Assembly (NCBI GenBank): GCA_028288775.1
Contig: JAQGHP010000787.1
Span: 1 to 9,577, forward strand
DNA: 9,577 nt
Reading direction: 5' to 3'
Origin: Phycisphaerales bacterium
GTDB taxonomy: Bacteria; Planctomycetota; Phycisphaerae; Tepidisphaerales; Tepidisphaeraceae
Shown here: positions 1-6,323 of the stretch, piece by piece
How the letters are laid out: every line of letters begins with the position of its first letter
Numbering within the stretch: the stretch's first letter is position 1
Position numbers and translations under genes: made by a program
Notes under the pieces: model-generated
The model's database searches: none
Told to the model about the DNA's origin: nothing
The model's input: only the letters and a program-made list of their open reading frames with translations

Positions 1-3
1 TCG

Positions 4-150
4 GGGGGCAGGAATGCCCCCACTCGCGGACTCGCGACAGACAAAAATGTCTGCCCCACCTCAGATACAGACAAGAATGTCTGCCCCACCTCCCTGACAG
101 ACAAAAATGTCTGCCCCACCTGCGAAAGACGGGCAAAAATGCCTGCCCTA
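4..150. repeat. Spaced array of short hairpin repeats
   Basis: Five copies of a small hairpin sit at 4-21, 38-53, 68-83, 98-113 and 130-145. The three central copies read CAGACA-4 nt-TGTCTG with an A-rich loop, are spaced exactly 30 bp apart, and are each followed by CCCCACCT. The outer copies change the stem but keep the pairing: GGGGGCA/TGCCCCC on the left and CGGGCA/TGCCTG on the right, the latter with one compensated pair and one G-T wobble. A further imperfect palindrome around TGACGTCA (162-177) may be a decayed copy. Gaps between stems are about 14-17 nt, so this is not a CRISPR array. It lies just upstream of the kinase gene and may be an interspersed repeat cluster; no function is shown. 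Confidence 0.8.
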
Positions 151-222
151 ACTCGCAGATGGACAGTGACGTCAGTCCCGCCTCAGTAAGACGAGGATCA
201 GACCATTCCCGGCTTCAAACGG

Positions 223-235
223 TACAATTGCCGCA
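223..235 (+). promoter_or_regulatory. Putative -10 box for leaderless kinase mRNA
   Basis: TACAAT at 223-228 lies six bases before the ATG at 235, and no purine-rich Shine-Dalgarno is visible in between. If it is a -10 element, transcription would begin at or within a base or two of the start codon. No convincing -35 box is seen about 17 bp upstream. The same arrangement precedes sua5 and the patatin gene in this window, which is the main support. Confidence 0.4.
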
Positions 236-1200
236 TGATCATTTGCCTCGGAACCACCCCCACCGTCCAGCGCTCGATGACGTTCGCGCATCTTCGAATC
301 GACGACGTCAATCGCGCCGCCCAGGTGCAGGAGTATGCCTCGGGAAAAGCGCCCAACGTGGCGCGCGTGCTCAAGACGCTGGGCGCGGAACCGGTGTGCG
401 TGGGCTTCGCCGGCGGCGACCGCGGTCGATTCCTACTCGATGACCTGCAACACGCCGAGGTGCGATGCGAGTTCGTAAACGTCGCCGCCCCAACGCGTCT
501 CTGCACCACCGTCATCGACCAGGCCACCGGAACCGCGACGGAACTTGTCGAAGAATCATTGCCCGTCGATCCCGCGGGGTGGGACGAAATGGACCGCCGG
601 CTCCGCGCGCTGCTGCCGACTTCGAAAAACTGGATCTTCTCCGGCTCCCTGCCTCCCGGTGCGCCGCAGGATTTTTACGCTCGGTGGCTACCGCTGGCGC
701 GCGAGTGCGGCGCACGCCTCATCCTCGACGCCCGCGGCGAACCGTTGCGCCTCGCCATGGAACACCCTGGTTTTGTCGTAAAGCTCAATCGCGACGAACT
801 CGCCGCCACGCTCGGACGGTCGTTGGATTCGCCGGTTGATTTGAAGCAGGCCGCTCTCGCGATCACTCCCGCTGGCGGGGTGGCGATCGTCACAATGGGC
901 TCGCAAGGTGCGGTGGCCTCCGATGGAAAAAATGTCTGGCGACTCACGCCGCCAAAGGTAAAGGCGATCAGCGCCGTCGGCTCCGGCGACGCCTTCTCCG
1001 CGGGCCTCGCGCTGGGCCTGCTCCGCGGCCAATCCCTCCCCGAGTCGCTGGCCCTCGCCGCCGCGTGCGGGGCGGCGAACGCGATGACCGCGCTCGCCGG
1101 GCATTTGAATCCTTCGGACGTCGAGCGATTGGTGTCGGAGGCGGTGGTGTCTCCCTCTCCCTCCCAGGGAGAGGGCCGGGGTGAGGGTGCGGCGCGGTAG
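235..1200 (+). CDS. PfkB-family 1-phosphofructokinase-like hexose kinase
   Basis: Ribokinase/PfkB-fold kinase of 321 residues, expected to transfer phosphate from ATP to a sugar phosphate such as fructose 1-phosphate or tagatose 6-phosphate in the cytoplasm. Visible motifs in order are GKAPNVARVL (37-46, the GK.xN substrate region of the 1-phosphofructokinase/LacC branch), FSGSLPPG (135-142), KLNRDE (183-188), VTMGSQGA (219-226) and AVGSGDAFSAG (247-257), which contains the anion hole and catalytic base Asp252. The usual GAGD is GSGD here, a mild change. The ATG at 235 is preceded by TACAAT and no ribosome binding site. The last 15 or so residues (from about 305) are translated from a CCCTCTCCC-type repeat and give SPSPSQGEGRGEG, so the native C-terminus was probably near residue 303. 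No PTS transporter or other sugar gene is adjacent, so FruK, LacC or another hexose kinase cannot be distinguished. Confidence 0.88.
   Translation: MIICLGTTPTVQRSMTFAHLRIDDVNRAAQVQEYASGKAPNVARVLKTLGAEPVCVGFAGGDRGRFLLDDLQHAEVRCEFVNVAAPTRLCTTVIDQATGTATELVEESLPVDPAGWDEMDRRLRALLPTSKNWIFSGSLPPGAPQDFYARWLPLARECGARLILDARGEPLRLAMEHPGFVVKLNRDELAATLGRSLDSPVDLKQAALAITPAGGVAIVTMGSQGAVASDGKNVWRLTPPKVKAISAVGSGDAFSAGLALGLLRGQSLPESLALAAACGAANAMTALAGHLNPSDVERLVSEAVVSPSPSQGEGRGEGAAR
1151..1190 (+). repeat. CCCTCTCCC hairpin repeat, left copy of inverted pair
   Basis: A REP-like element with a perfect 9-bp stem (CCCTCTCCC at 1153-1161, GGGAGAGGG at 1167-1175) and a 5-nt loop, followed by a GGGGTGAGGGTG tail. 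It matches the reverse complement of 1741-1780 at 37 of 40 positions. It lies inside the 3' end of the kinase reading frame and encodes its Ser/Pro/Gly-rich tail. Confidence 0.9.
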
Positions 1201-1263
1201 GCCAAACAGCGCATTCGCTCTGGCTGCGACTCCTCTTCGCCGGCAAGAATTGGAAATATCGCC

Positions 1264-1668
1264 ATGGCCACAGATCACCGCCACCGCCTCAACCCCTCTC
1301 TTCTGGAAAGAGCTCGTTCGATGCGGCATTCTCCAGCGCACGCCGAGCGGCGGCTCTGGGAATGCCTTCGCGCCCGGCAACTCCACGGTTTCAAATTCCG
1401 AAGGCAGCACTCGATTGGCTGCTACATCGCGGACTTTTATTGCGCGGAATGCCGCCTGATAGTCGAGCTTGATGGCAGGTCGCATAACTTTAACATGGAG
1501 CATGACCGTGAAAGGACCGAATGGCTGAGCCACAATGCGTACGCAGTGGTCCGCTACGAAAACTCGGACGTGTATGAGAATCTGGATGTAGTTTTGCTGG
1601 CAATCCTGAACGAGTGCGAGAAGCGTAAATGCCTTGAAGGCATTCAAGGTCCTGGGGTCAGCGACTGA
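1264..1668 (+). CDS. DUF559 (Vsr-like fold) endonuclease-domain protein
   Basis: A 134-residue protein of the DUF559 family, small single-domain proteins related in fold to the Vsr/PD-(D/E)XK nucleases; their biological role is not established. The family pattern is clear: HSPAHAERRLWECLR (22-36), FKFRRQHSIGCYIADFYC (43-60), ELDGRSH (68-74), then D81/R84, and AVVRYENSDV (94-103). Asp57, Glu68 and Asp70 are the candidate metal ligands and His74 is also conserved, so the domain looks intact. The tail from about residue 118 is not part of the domain; its DNA includes an 8-bp palindrome (1627-1643). The ATG at 1264 has only a weak GGA about 9 nt upstream. The gene is enclosed by inverted CCCTCTCCC repeats on both sides (1151-1190 and 1741-1780), as if carried in as a unit. 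Catalysis has to be inferred from the family. Confidence 0.85.
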   Translation: MATDHRHRLNPSLLERARSMRHSPAHAERRLWECLRARQLHGFKFRRQHSIGCYIADFYCAECRLIVELDGRSHNFNMEHDRERTEWLSHNAYAVVRYENSDVYENLDVVLLAILNECEKRKCLEGIQGPGVSD

Positions 1669-1740
1669 ACGAGGCTCAACGTTCTGCAGTGAAGGGGAGG
1701 TAGGCTTCGGGCGAAATAAACGGCTCGGCACAGGGCGCTC

Positions 1741-1780
1741 CCACCCTCACCCCCGCCCTCTCCCTAGGAGGGAGAGGGAG
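1741..1780 (-). repeat. CCCTCTCCC hairpin repeat, right copy of inverted pair
   Basis: The inverted partner of 1151-1190: the reverse complement differs only at three positions in 40. The 9-bp stem is CCCTCTCCC (1756-1764) with GGGAGAGGG (1770-1778). Both copies have CTCCCTCTCCCT at their outer end and CACCC/GGGTG at the inner end, so together they look like terminal inverted repeats around the DUF559 gene. I see no target-site duplication at the outer edges. Confidence 0.9.
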
Positions 1781-1805
1781 TAATGCAAAGCCGCGTGCCG
1801 CCCTC

Positions 1806-1821
1806 TATGATCCTGCTGCCA
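1806..1821 (+). promoter_or_regulatory. Putative -10 box for leaderless sua5 mRNA
   Basis: TATGAT at 1806-1811 stands nine bases before the ATG at 1821, with no Shine-Dalgarno between. It lies directly after the right-hand repeat (ending at 1780), so sua5 seems to have its own promoter and is not co-transcribed of necessity with the DUF559 gene. No clear -35 hexamer is visible. Confidence 0.38.
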
Positions 1822-2807
1822 TGGAATCCGTCGGCCAAGCCGTTCAAATCCTCCGCAACGGCGGGCTCGTCGCCTTTCCCACCGAGACCGTTTACGGTCT
1901 CGGTGCCGATGCGACCAATTCCGCGGCCGTCCGCCGAATTTTCGCGGCCAAGGGTCGGCCGCCTACCAATCCGCTCATTGCCCACGTTGCGGACGAGAAA
2001 ATCGCCCGGCGATTCGCGGCGGAGTGGCCGGACGCGGCGGCGCGCCTTGCAAAGAAATTCTGGCCCGGTCCGCTCACGCTCGTCGTCCGCAAGGTGCCCT
2101 CCATCGCGTCCGAAGTCAGCGCCGGCCGCGGCACGGTCGGCCTCCGCGCGCCCGACCACCCGGTTGCGCTTGAGATGCTGCGGGCGTTCGGCGGCGCGGT
2201 CGCCGCGCCCAGCGCCAACCGCTCCACGCGCGTCAGCCCCACTACCGCGCAGCACGTGCGAGACGAGCTCGGGGACGCGGTGGATCTGGTTCTTGACGGG
2301 GGGGCGTGCCGCGTGGGCATCGAATCGACCGTGCTCGATCTCACCGGCGGCGTGCCGATCATCCTGCGACCCGGCACGGTCACGCGCGAGGAGATCGAAT
2401 CGGAGATCGGGCGCGTGGACGCCTTTCATGGTTCGCTGGATGCCCGCCGAGTCGCGGCGAGCCCTGGACAGCATGCGATTCATTACGCCCCGCAAGCCGC
2501 GGCGTACCGTTTTTCGCGCGACGATCTTGGGGCGGTGGTCCGCTGGCTGGATGATAACGCGGGAGAAAAAGTGACGATGCTCTTTGTGGGAGACGCGCCG
2601 GCCGCGCTGCGAGAGATCGCGACTCATTCGTCGATCGAAGCGCCTCCGACTCCCGACGGTTATGCGCGGACGCTTTATGCGGGGCTGCGCCGGCTTGATC
2701 TACCGGGCGTGCGGGCGATTCTTGTAGAAATGCCGCCAGACACTCCCGAATGGACTGCGGTGCGGGACCGCATCGCGCGGGCCACCAAACCTCTGCCCGG
2801 TGAATGA
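1821..2807 (+). CDS. sua5: L-threonylcarbamoyladenylate synthase, Sua5 type
   Basis: Makes threonylcarbamoyl-AMP from threonine, bicarbonate and ATP, the first step of t6A37 modification of tRNAs that read ANN codons. At 328 residues it is the long form: an N-terminal YrdC domain (about 5-190) plus a C-terminal Sua5 domain (about 230-325). YrdC signatures are PTETVYGLG (20-28), KGRPPTNPL (44-52), FWPGPLTLV (80-88) and PSANRS (130-135). The linker SPGQHAIHYAP (214-224) corresponds to the SPGM.HYAP loop that closes the active site in Sua5 proteins. The C-terminal domain shows the usual YARTLYAGLRRLD (281-293). The ATG at 1821 is the first in frame and starts right at the family N-terminus; it lacks a ribosome binding site and follows a TATGAT box. 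Partners TsaB, TsaD and TsaE are not in the window, which is normal. Housekeeping gene; a short TsaC name also circulates. Confidence 0.95.
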   Translation: MESVGQAVQILRNGGLVAFPTETVYGLGADATNSAAVRRIFAAKGRPPTNPLIAHVADEKIARRFAAEWPDAAARLAKKFWPGPLTLVVRKVPSIASEVSAGRGTVGLRAPDHPVALEMLRAFGGAVAAPSANRSTRVSPTTAQHVRDELGDAVDLVLDGGACRVGIESTVLDLTGGVPIILRPGTVTREEIESEIGRVDAFHGSLDARRVAASPGQHAIHYAPQAAAYRFSRDDLGAVVRWLDDNAGEKVTMLFVGDAPAALREIATHSSIEAPPTPDGYARTLYAGLRRLDLPGVRAILVEMPPDTPEWTAVRDRIARATKPLPGE

Positions 2808-2915
2808 CTCGGTTCTGCACGCGGCGTTCGCGAAACCGCAAGCGGCGGAGGGGGCAGGCGTGCGTGTGTCGATTACTGTTCACGGGGGTTGGAACGTATC
2901 GCCCTGAGGCTGCCC
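2808..2915. other. Convergent intergenic gap, no clear terminator
   Basis: This 108-bp gap separates the tail ends of sua5 and the small minus-strand gene. It contains only a 4-bp CCGC/GCGG hairpin near 2836-2845 and a GC-rich stretch; there is no U-tract terminator on either strand. Confidence 0.5.
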
Positions 2916-3284
2916 TCACGCTTCGTGCCATTCGATCAATCCGCCATCGATATTGACTTGCCGGAGCTCGTGCCATTCGTCAGGGTTTTGCAGGCGCAGG
3001 GCGGCGCGCACGGCGTCGATCGCGTATTCGGCGTGGCGCAGTTCTTCCGACGCCTCGGCGCTTAATCGCTCGCCTTCGCCGTCGGCGTGCATGAGGAGGG
3101 ACCAGCGGCCGAAGATCATGGCGAAATCCGAGAATGCGGGGGCCGGCATGAACTCGCCGAATCCCCAGCCGCCGTCGCGGCCTTTGAACGTGACGGCACC
3201 CACCTCTTTATCGTTTAAATACAACGTCCCGCACCGCCAGGGACTTTGATGGGCGGGATGAGAATTTGTGGTATGAACAATCAT
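2916..3284 (-). CDS. Conserved-looking small protein of unknown function
   Basis: A 122-residue acidic protein that I do not recognise. The start at 3284 is chosen over an upstream ATG at 3371 because GAGGTG lies six bases before it (3291-3296 on the minus strand) and the upstream residues are compositionally poor. The N-terminal half looks like a small beta domain: CGTLYLNDKEVGAVTFKG (18-34) followed by WGFGEFMPAPAFSDFAMIFGRW (40-61, aromatic-rich with a G.F.P pattern). The second half is predicted by eye to be helical (about 70-98, charged and Ala/Glu-rich), ending in NIDGGLIEWH (111-120). There is no signal peptide, membrane segment or metal-binding cluster, so it is probably cytoplasmic. 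It is convergent with sua5 and divergent from the patatin gene, so context gives no job. The strong ribosome binding site and sensible composition argue that it is real. Confidence 0.7.
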   Translation of the reverse strand: MIVHTTNSHPAHQSPWRCGTLYLNDKEVGAVTFKGRDGGWGFGEFMPAPAFSDFAMIFGRWSLLMHADGEGERLSAEASEELRHAEYAIDAVRAALRLQNPDEWHELRQVNIDGGLIEWHEA

Positions 3285-3290
3285 GACGGA

Positions 3291-3296
3291 CACCTC
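3291..3296 (-). promoter_or_regulatory. Ribosome binding site that sets the start at 3284
   Basis: GAGGTG on the minus strand, six bases before ATG, is a near-ideal Shine-Dalgarno. It supports the shorter 122-residue protein over the longer frame from 3371. Confidence 0.75.
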
Positions 3297-3517
3297 GGAT
3301 GCCAAAACGGCGGGCGGCCCGATTCGTTCGCGGTGGGGGTGGTTCATCCACGGCAGGCGGAGGTTGGCCATCGGGCACCAAGAATGCTATGCCCGAAATC
3401 CGGCCCAGTCGTCGCGAATAATTGCCTAAACGCAGGATATGCCGAATGGATTATGTTGGTCGATCCCCGATCTTTGCGCCTTGAAGCGAAGCATTTCGCG
3501 CTTGGCGGTGCGGTCCT

Positions 3518-3532
3518 TACAATCCGCCGCCA
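3518..3532 (+). promoter_or_regulatory. Putative -10 box for leaderless patatin mRNA
   Basis: TACAAT at 3518-3523 lies eight bases before the ATG at 3532, with CCGCCGCC between and no Shine-Dalgarno. A weak -35 candidate TTCGCG (3495-3500) is 17 bp upstream. The box and the CCGC-type spacer resemble the kinase gene, where TACAAT is followed by TGCCGC and ATG. Confidence 0.42.
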
Positions 3533-4989
3533 TGCGCACACTCACCGCTGGCCGACTCTTTATTTTCTTCTTCCTGTGTGCGCTCCCGGGATGCAGCAAT
3601 GTGAACGTCGAGAAGAACCCGGCGACAGTGATGCCGGGCGAGCGGGTGAAGAACCACACGCGGGCGGCGGTCTTCGCGGACGTGTCGCTCCCGCAGCACG
3701 CGGCCTCCCGGGGCGTGGAGATCGAACGGACCGTCGAGCCGCGCGAGAACGGCCGCCCCCCCAACCCCAACGCCGCGACGCTTCCCGCGGACACCAATGG
3801 CGTGTTCGTCGGGCTCGCGCTCAGCGGCGGCGGGTCGCGGTCGGCGAACTTCGCCGCGGCGTGCATGTTTCAGCTCCAGCGCACCGGCCTGCTCAAGCAC
3901 GTTGATTACATTTCCTCCGTCAGCGGCGGCTCATTGACTGCCGCGTATTACTGCACCAGCGGCGCCGAGTGGAACCCCGCCGCGGCCCAACAAAAACTTA
4001 CCCAGTCATTCGCCTCGAGCATGATCGGGCGCACAATGCTCCCGTGGAATCTTGGCGCGTTTTTCTTTAGCGATTGGGACCGCAGCGACGTGCTGGCCGG
4101 CGTGTTCCGCGACCGGCTTTTCAGCCGCGACGGGCGGGAACTCACTTACGCCGACCTCCGCACCGACCGCCCGCGGCTGCTGATCAACGCCACCGATCTG
4201 CAATCAGGCCGGCGGTTCGTATTCTGCAACGAATCCTTCGACGAACTTAATTCCGACCTGTCGCGCTATCCGATTTCGTACGCCGTAACGGCCAGCGCCG
4301 CCATCCCGGTCGTGCTGCACCCGGTGACGCTGCGTGATTATTCGACGACATTCTTCCAGTACCGCCACCTGATCGACGGGGGCATGGCGGACAATCTGGG
4401 CATTCAAACGTTAATCGAGACGTACGCCGCCCAGATCGAATCGGCCCGCCGGGCCGGCCAGCCCAACCCTTACCCGCGGGGCGCGGTGTTCATCATCGTT
4501 GACGCCCATACCGACTTTAACGCGATGCTGTCGGCGAAGAGCGACGTGGGCGTCCTCACGAGCCTCGAGGCCGCCGCGGGGTTGACCGGCTCTGCCCTGC
4601 TCAACAAGATCAGTTCCGCTACGCTCGCCGAGACAATCGTCGGCTACAGCCCCGACGAGCAAAAAGTGAAGGAGCTGCGCGCCGAGCTTAAGCAACTCAA
4701 TGACGAGGGCTACGTCCGCATCGCCGACCGCGCCGGGCATCCCGTCCACGTCCTGTATTTCTCCCTTAACCAGGTCAATGGCCTGCCCAATCTCCCCTTC
4801 GGCAACTTCAGCGAAAGCGTCAACAGCATCAGCACCTATTTCAACATCGCCCCCACCGAGACCTACGAGCTGTACCAGGCCGCGGAACTGCTGATGAAGC
4901 ACAAGTTCGAGGAAAAGGTCCGCGGTGTGGTGGACGAAATCGAAGGCCGCGCCGCCGCCACGCAGCCGACGACGAAATCGGGGCCGTGA
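3532..4989 (+). CDS. Patatin-like phospholipase, predicted lipoprotein
   Basis: A 485-residue acyl hydrolase of the patatin family with a Ser-Asp dyad, expected to cleave membrane phospholipids or other acyl esters at the cell envelope. The start at 3532 is preferred to an ATG at 3439 because it begins a signal peptide: positively charged MRTLTAGR, a hydrophobic FIFFFLCAL core and lipobox ALPGC, with Cys21 the lipidated residue followed by Ser. A Pro-rich linker runs to about residue 90. The patatin core follows: oxyanion loop LSGGGSRS (98-105), nucleophile elbow SVSGG (129-133, Ser131; the family norm is GxSxG, so the first Gly is Ser), and the DGG motif with catalytic Asp282. A helical C-terminal region (about 380-475) ends in a Thr/Pro-rich tail. 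The gene stands alone, divergent from the small unknown gene. Substrate and exact membrane side are inferred. Confidence 0.88.
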   Translation: MRTLTAGRLFIFFFLCALPGCSNVNVEKNPATVMPGERVKNHTRAAVFADVSLPQHAASRGVEIERTVEPRENGRPPNPNAATLPADTNGVFVGLALSGGGSRSANFAAACMFQLQRTGLLKHVDYISSVSGGSLTAAYYCTSGAEWNPAAAQQKLTQSFASSMIGRTMLPWNLGAFFFSDWDRSDVLAGVFRDRLFSRDGRELTYADLRTDRPRLLINATDLQSGRRFVFCNESFDELNSDLSRYPISYAVTASAAIPVVLHPVTLRDYSTTFFQYRHLIDGGMADNLGIQTLIETYAAQIESARRAGQPNPYPRGAVFIIVDAHTDFNAMLSAKSDVGVLTSLEAAAGLTGSALLNKISSATLAETIVGYSPDEQKVKELRAELKQLNDEGYVRIADRAGHPVHVLYFSLNQVNGLPNLPFGNFSESVNSISTYFNIAPTETYELYQAAELLMKHKFEEKVRGVVDEIEGRAAATQPTTKSGP

Positions 4990-5004
4990 TACGCGGCGGG
5001 GCAT

Positions 5005-5097
5005 GAAACGTGAAACGTGAAACGTGAGAAGACCTCGGAAAGCAGAGTCTTCTCACGTTTCACGTCTTCACGTTTCACGAGCCACGTTTCACGTTTG
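5005..5097. repeat. GTGAAAC repeat with 19-bp inverted stem
   Basis: A heptamer GAAACGT is repeated three times in tandem (5005-5025), and the stretch 5015-5033 pairs perfectly with 5047-5065 (19 bp, 13-nt loop). Two further inverted ACGTTTCACG/CACGTTTCACGT copies follow to 5095. It fills the gap between the convergent patatin and potA genes, and the potA stop codon TGA (5089-5091, minus strand) is part of a GTGAAACGTG unit. The hairpin could terminate transcripts from both sides, though no T-tract follows. Confidence 0.85.
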
Positions 5098-6201
5098 CCG
5101 CGCCGCCACCGCGTTCACTCCGCCCTCCCGCGCCAACACCACCACGTCGTCGGGGTGAAGTTGACAAAACACGCGATCGCCCTGGTGGAAGGCCTCCTCG
5201 GCGGCGCTCTGGTTGGCGACGATGGCGGTCAGCTCGAATCCCCCGGCGGTTTGCAGGAGCAACTGATCGGTCGCGCCGCGGAAAATTTCCTCGTGGACCG
5301 TGGCTTCCAAAACATTTTCCCCCGCCGGGCGGCGGCTGCTGAGGCGGATCTTTTCCGGGCGGATCGAGAGCAGCGTCGTTCCCTCTGCCGCGAGGATTTC
5401 CCCCGCGACCGTCAACCCCACGTCGCCCCGGCAGAGCACTTGCGCCCAAGCGCCGACACAGGAAAGCACCCGCGCCTCCAGGATGTTCGCCTGTCCGATG
5501 AAGTCGGCGACGAACGGCGTGCGCGGGCGGTGATAGATCTCCTCGACGCCGCCGATCTGCTCGATCTTTCCCTTGTTCACCACCGCGATCCGGTCGGACA
5601 TGACCAGCGCCTCTTCCTGGTCATGGGTGACGAAGAGGAAGGTGATCCCCAGCCGCGTTTGCAGGCGCTTGAGCTCGATCTGCATCGACCGGCGGAGCTT
5701 CGCATCGAGCGCCGCCAGCGGCTCATCGAGCAACAGCACCTTGGGCTCGCAGACAAGTGCGCGGGCGAGCGCGACCCGCTGCCGCTGGCCGCCGGAAAGT
5801 TGAGCGGGCTTGCGCTGCTCGAACCCGGCAAGCGAAACCATCTCAATGGCCTCGGCGACGCGACGGCGGATTACGTCCCCGGGCGTCTTCTTCATCTTCA
5901 GTCCGAATGCGACGTTGTCCGCCACGCTCAGATGCGGAAAGAGCGCGTAGCTCTGGAAGACCTGATTCACGTCCCGCCGGTACGGCGGCAGCGCGGTGAC
6001 GTCCTGGCCCGCCAGGTGAACGGAGCCTTCGGTGGGTGTCTCGAAGCCGCTGATCATCCGCAAAAGCGTGGTCTTCCCGCAGCCCGAGGGGCCGAGCAGC
6101 GTGAGGAATTCGCCCGCCCGAATATCGAGATCCACCCCGGCCACGGCGACAAACCCGCCGAACCGTTTGGTGACGTTGCGAAGCTCGACCATTTTGTCCA
6201 T
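5089..6201 (-). CDS. potA: Spermidine/putrescine ABC transporter ATPase
   Basis: ATP-hydrolysing subunit of a PotABCD-type polyamine importer, a homodimer on the cytoplasmic face of the PotB/PotC channel. The 370 residues show all nucleotide-binding motifs: Walker A GPSGCGKT (37-44), Q-loop Gln83 in VFQSYALFPH, signature LSGGQ (135-139), Walker B VLLLDE (155-160, catalytic Glu160), ALDA D-loop and switch His193. GLKMKKTPGDVIRRRV (100-115) and IYHRPRTPFVADFIG (222-236) are typical of the PotA/CysA branch, and a TOBE-like regulatory domain (from about 275, SIRPEKI 279-285) completes it. AAAGGA seven bases before ATG supports the start. It is the last gene of the cluster, 122 bp after potB, and its stop codon lies in the GTGAAAC repeat. 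Close relatives transport iron or thiosulfate, but the neighbouring PotD-like protein favours polyamines. Confidence 0.93.
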   Translation of the reverse strand: MDKMVELRNVTKRFGGFVAVAGVDLDIRAGEFLTLLGPSGCGKTTLLRMISGFETPTEGSVHLAGQDVTALPPYRRDVNQVFQSYALFPHLSVADNVAFGLKMKKTPGDVIRRRVAEAIEMVSLAGFEQRKPAQLSGGQRQRVALARALVCEPKVLLLDEPLAALDAKLRRSMQIELKRLQTRLGITFLFVTHDQEEALVMSDRIAVVNKGKIEQIGGVEEIYHRPRTPFVADFIGQANILEARVLSCVGAWAQVLCRGDVGLTVAGEILAAEGTTLLSIRPEKIRLSSRRPAGENVLEATVHEEIFRGATDQLLLQTAGGFELTAIVANQSAAEEAFHQGDRVFCQLHPDDVVVLAREGGVNAVAARQT

Positions 6202-6223
6202 CAGGAGATCCTTTCAGTATTGA

Positions 6224-6272
6224 GGGATCAGGGATCAGGGATCAGGGGTCAGGGTTCGGGGTTCGGGGGACA
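6224..6272. repeat. Heptamer array GGGATCA/GGGTTCG
   Basis: Seven consecutive 7-bp units: GGGATCA three times, GGGGTCA, GGGTTCG twice, then GGGGACA. An opposite-facing degenerate partner, CTGAACCCCGATC...TGAACCC (6303-6324), lies at the other end of the gap between potB and potA; the potB stop codon TAG (6324-6326, minus strand) overlaps its edge. It lies just upstream of the potA ribosome binding site and could form a stem in the operon mRNA. Confidence 0.8.
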
Positions 6273-6323
6273 GAGAGAGGAACGCGCCGACTTTGGCATT
6301 TCCTGAACCCCGATCTCTGAACC

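Noticed and set aside
4..150. CRISPR array
   Set aside because: Units are hairpins separated by only about 14-17 nt that are themselves similar between copies; there are no unique 30-nt spacers and no cas genes.
162..177. TGACGTCA palindrome as an operator for the kinase gene
   Set aside because: It is as easily explained as a decayed member of the preceding hairpin array, and a single 8-bp palindrome is weak evidence.
1627..1643. 8-bp palindrome AATGCCTT-G-AAGGCATT as terminator of the DUF559 gene
   Set aside because: It lies inside the coding frame, has a one-base loop and no T-tract, so a terminator role is unlikely.
688..1731. Minus-strand open frame (347 codons) opposite the kinase and DUF559 genes
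   Set aside because: Both plus-strand genes have unmistakable family motifs; this frame has none and crosses a repeat.
3439..3531. Upstream ATG giving a 31-residue longer patatin
   Set aside because: The extension would bury the signal peptide; starting at 3532 places the charged, hydrophobic and lipobox segments in the correct order.
3285..3531. Riboswitch or small RNA gene in the divergent gap
   Set aside because: I see no known riboswitch motif or strong terminator hairpin; only weak promoter-like hexamers are present.
3246..3905. Plus-strand frame overlapping the start of the patatin gene
   Set aside because: It competes with the lipobox signal peptide and the patatin core and becomes Arg-rich low complexity.
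5017..6306. Long plus-strand open frame (429 codons) opposite potA
   Set aside because: It mirrors the codon structure of potA, begins inside the GTGAAAC repeat, and is Arg/Asp/Gln-rich with no recognisable domain. It is a shadow frame of a GC-rich gene.
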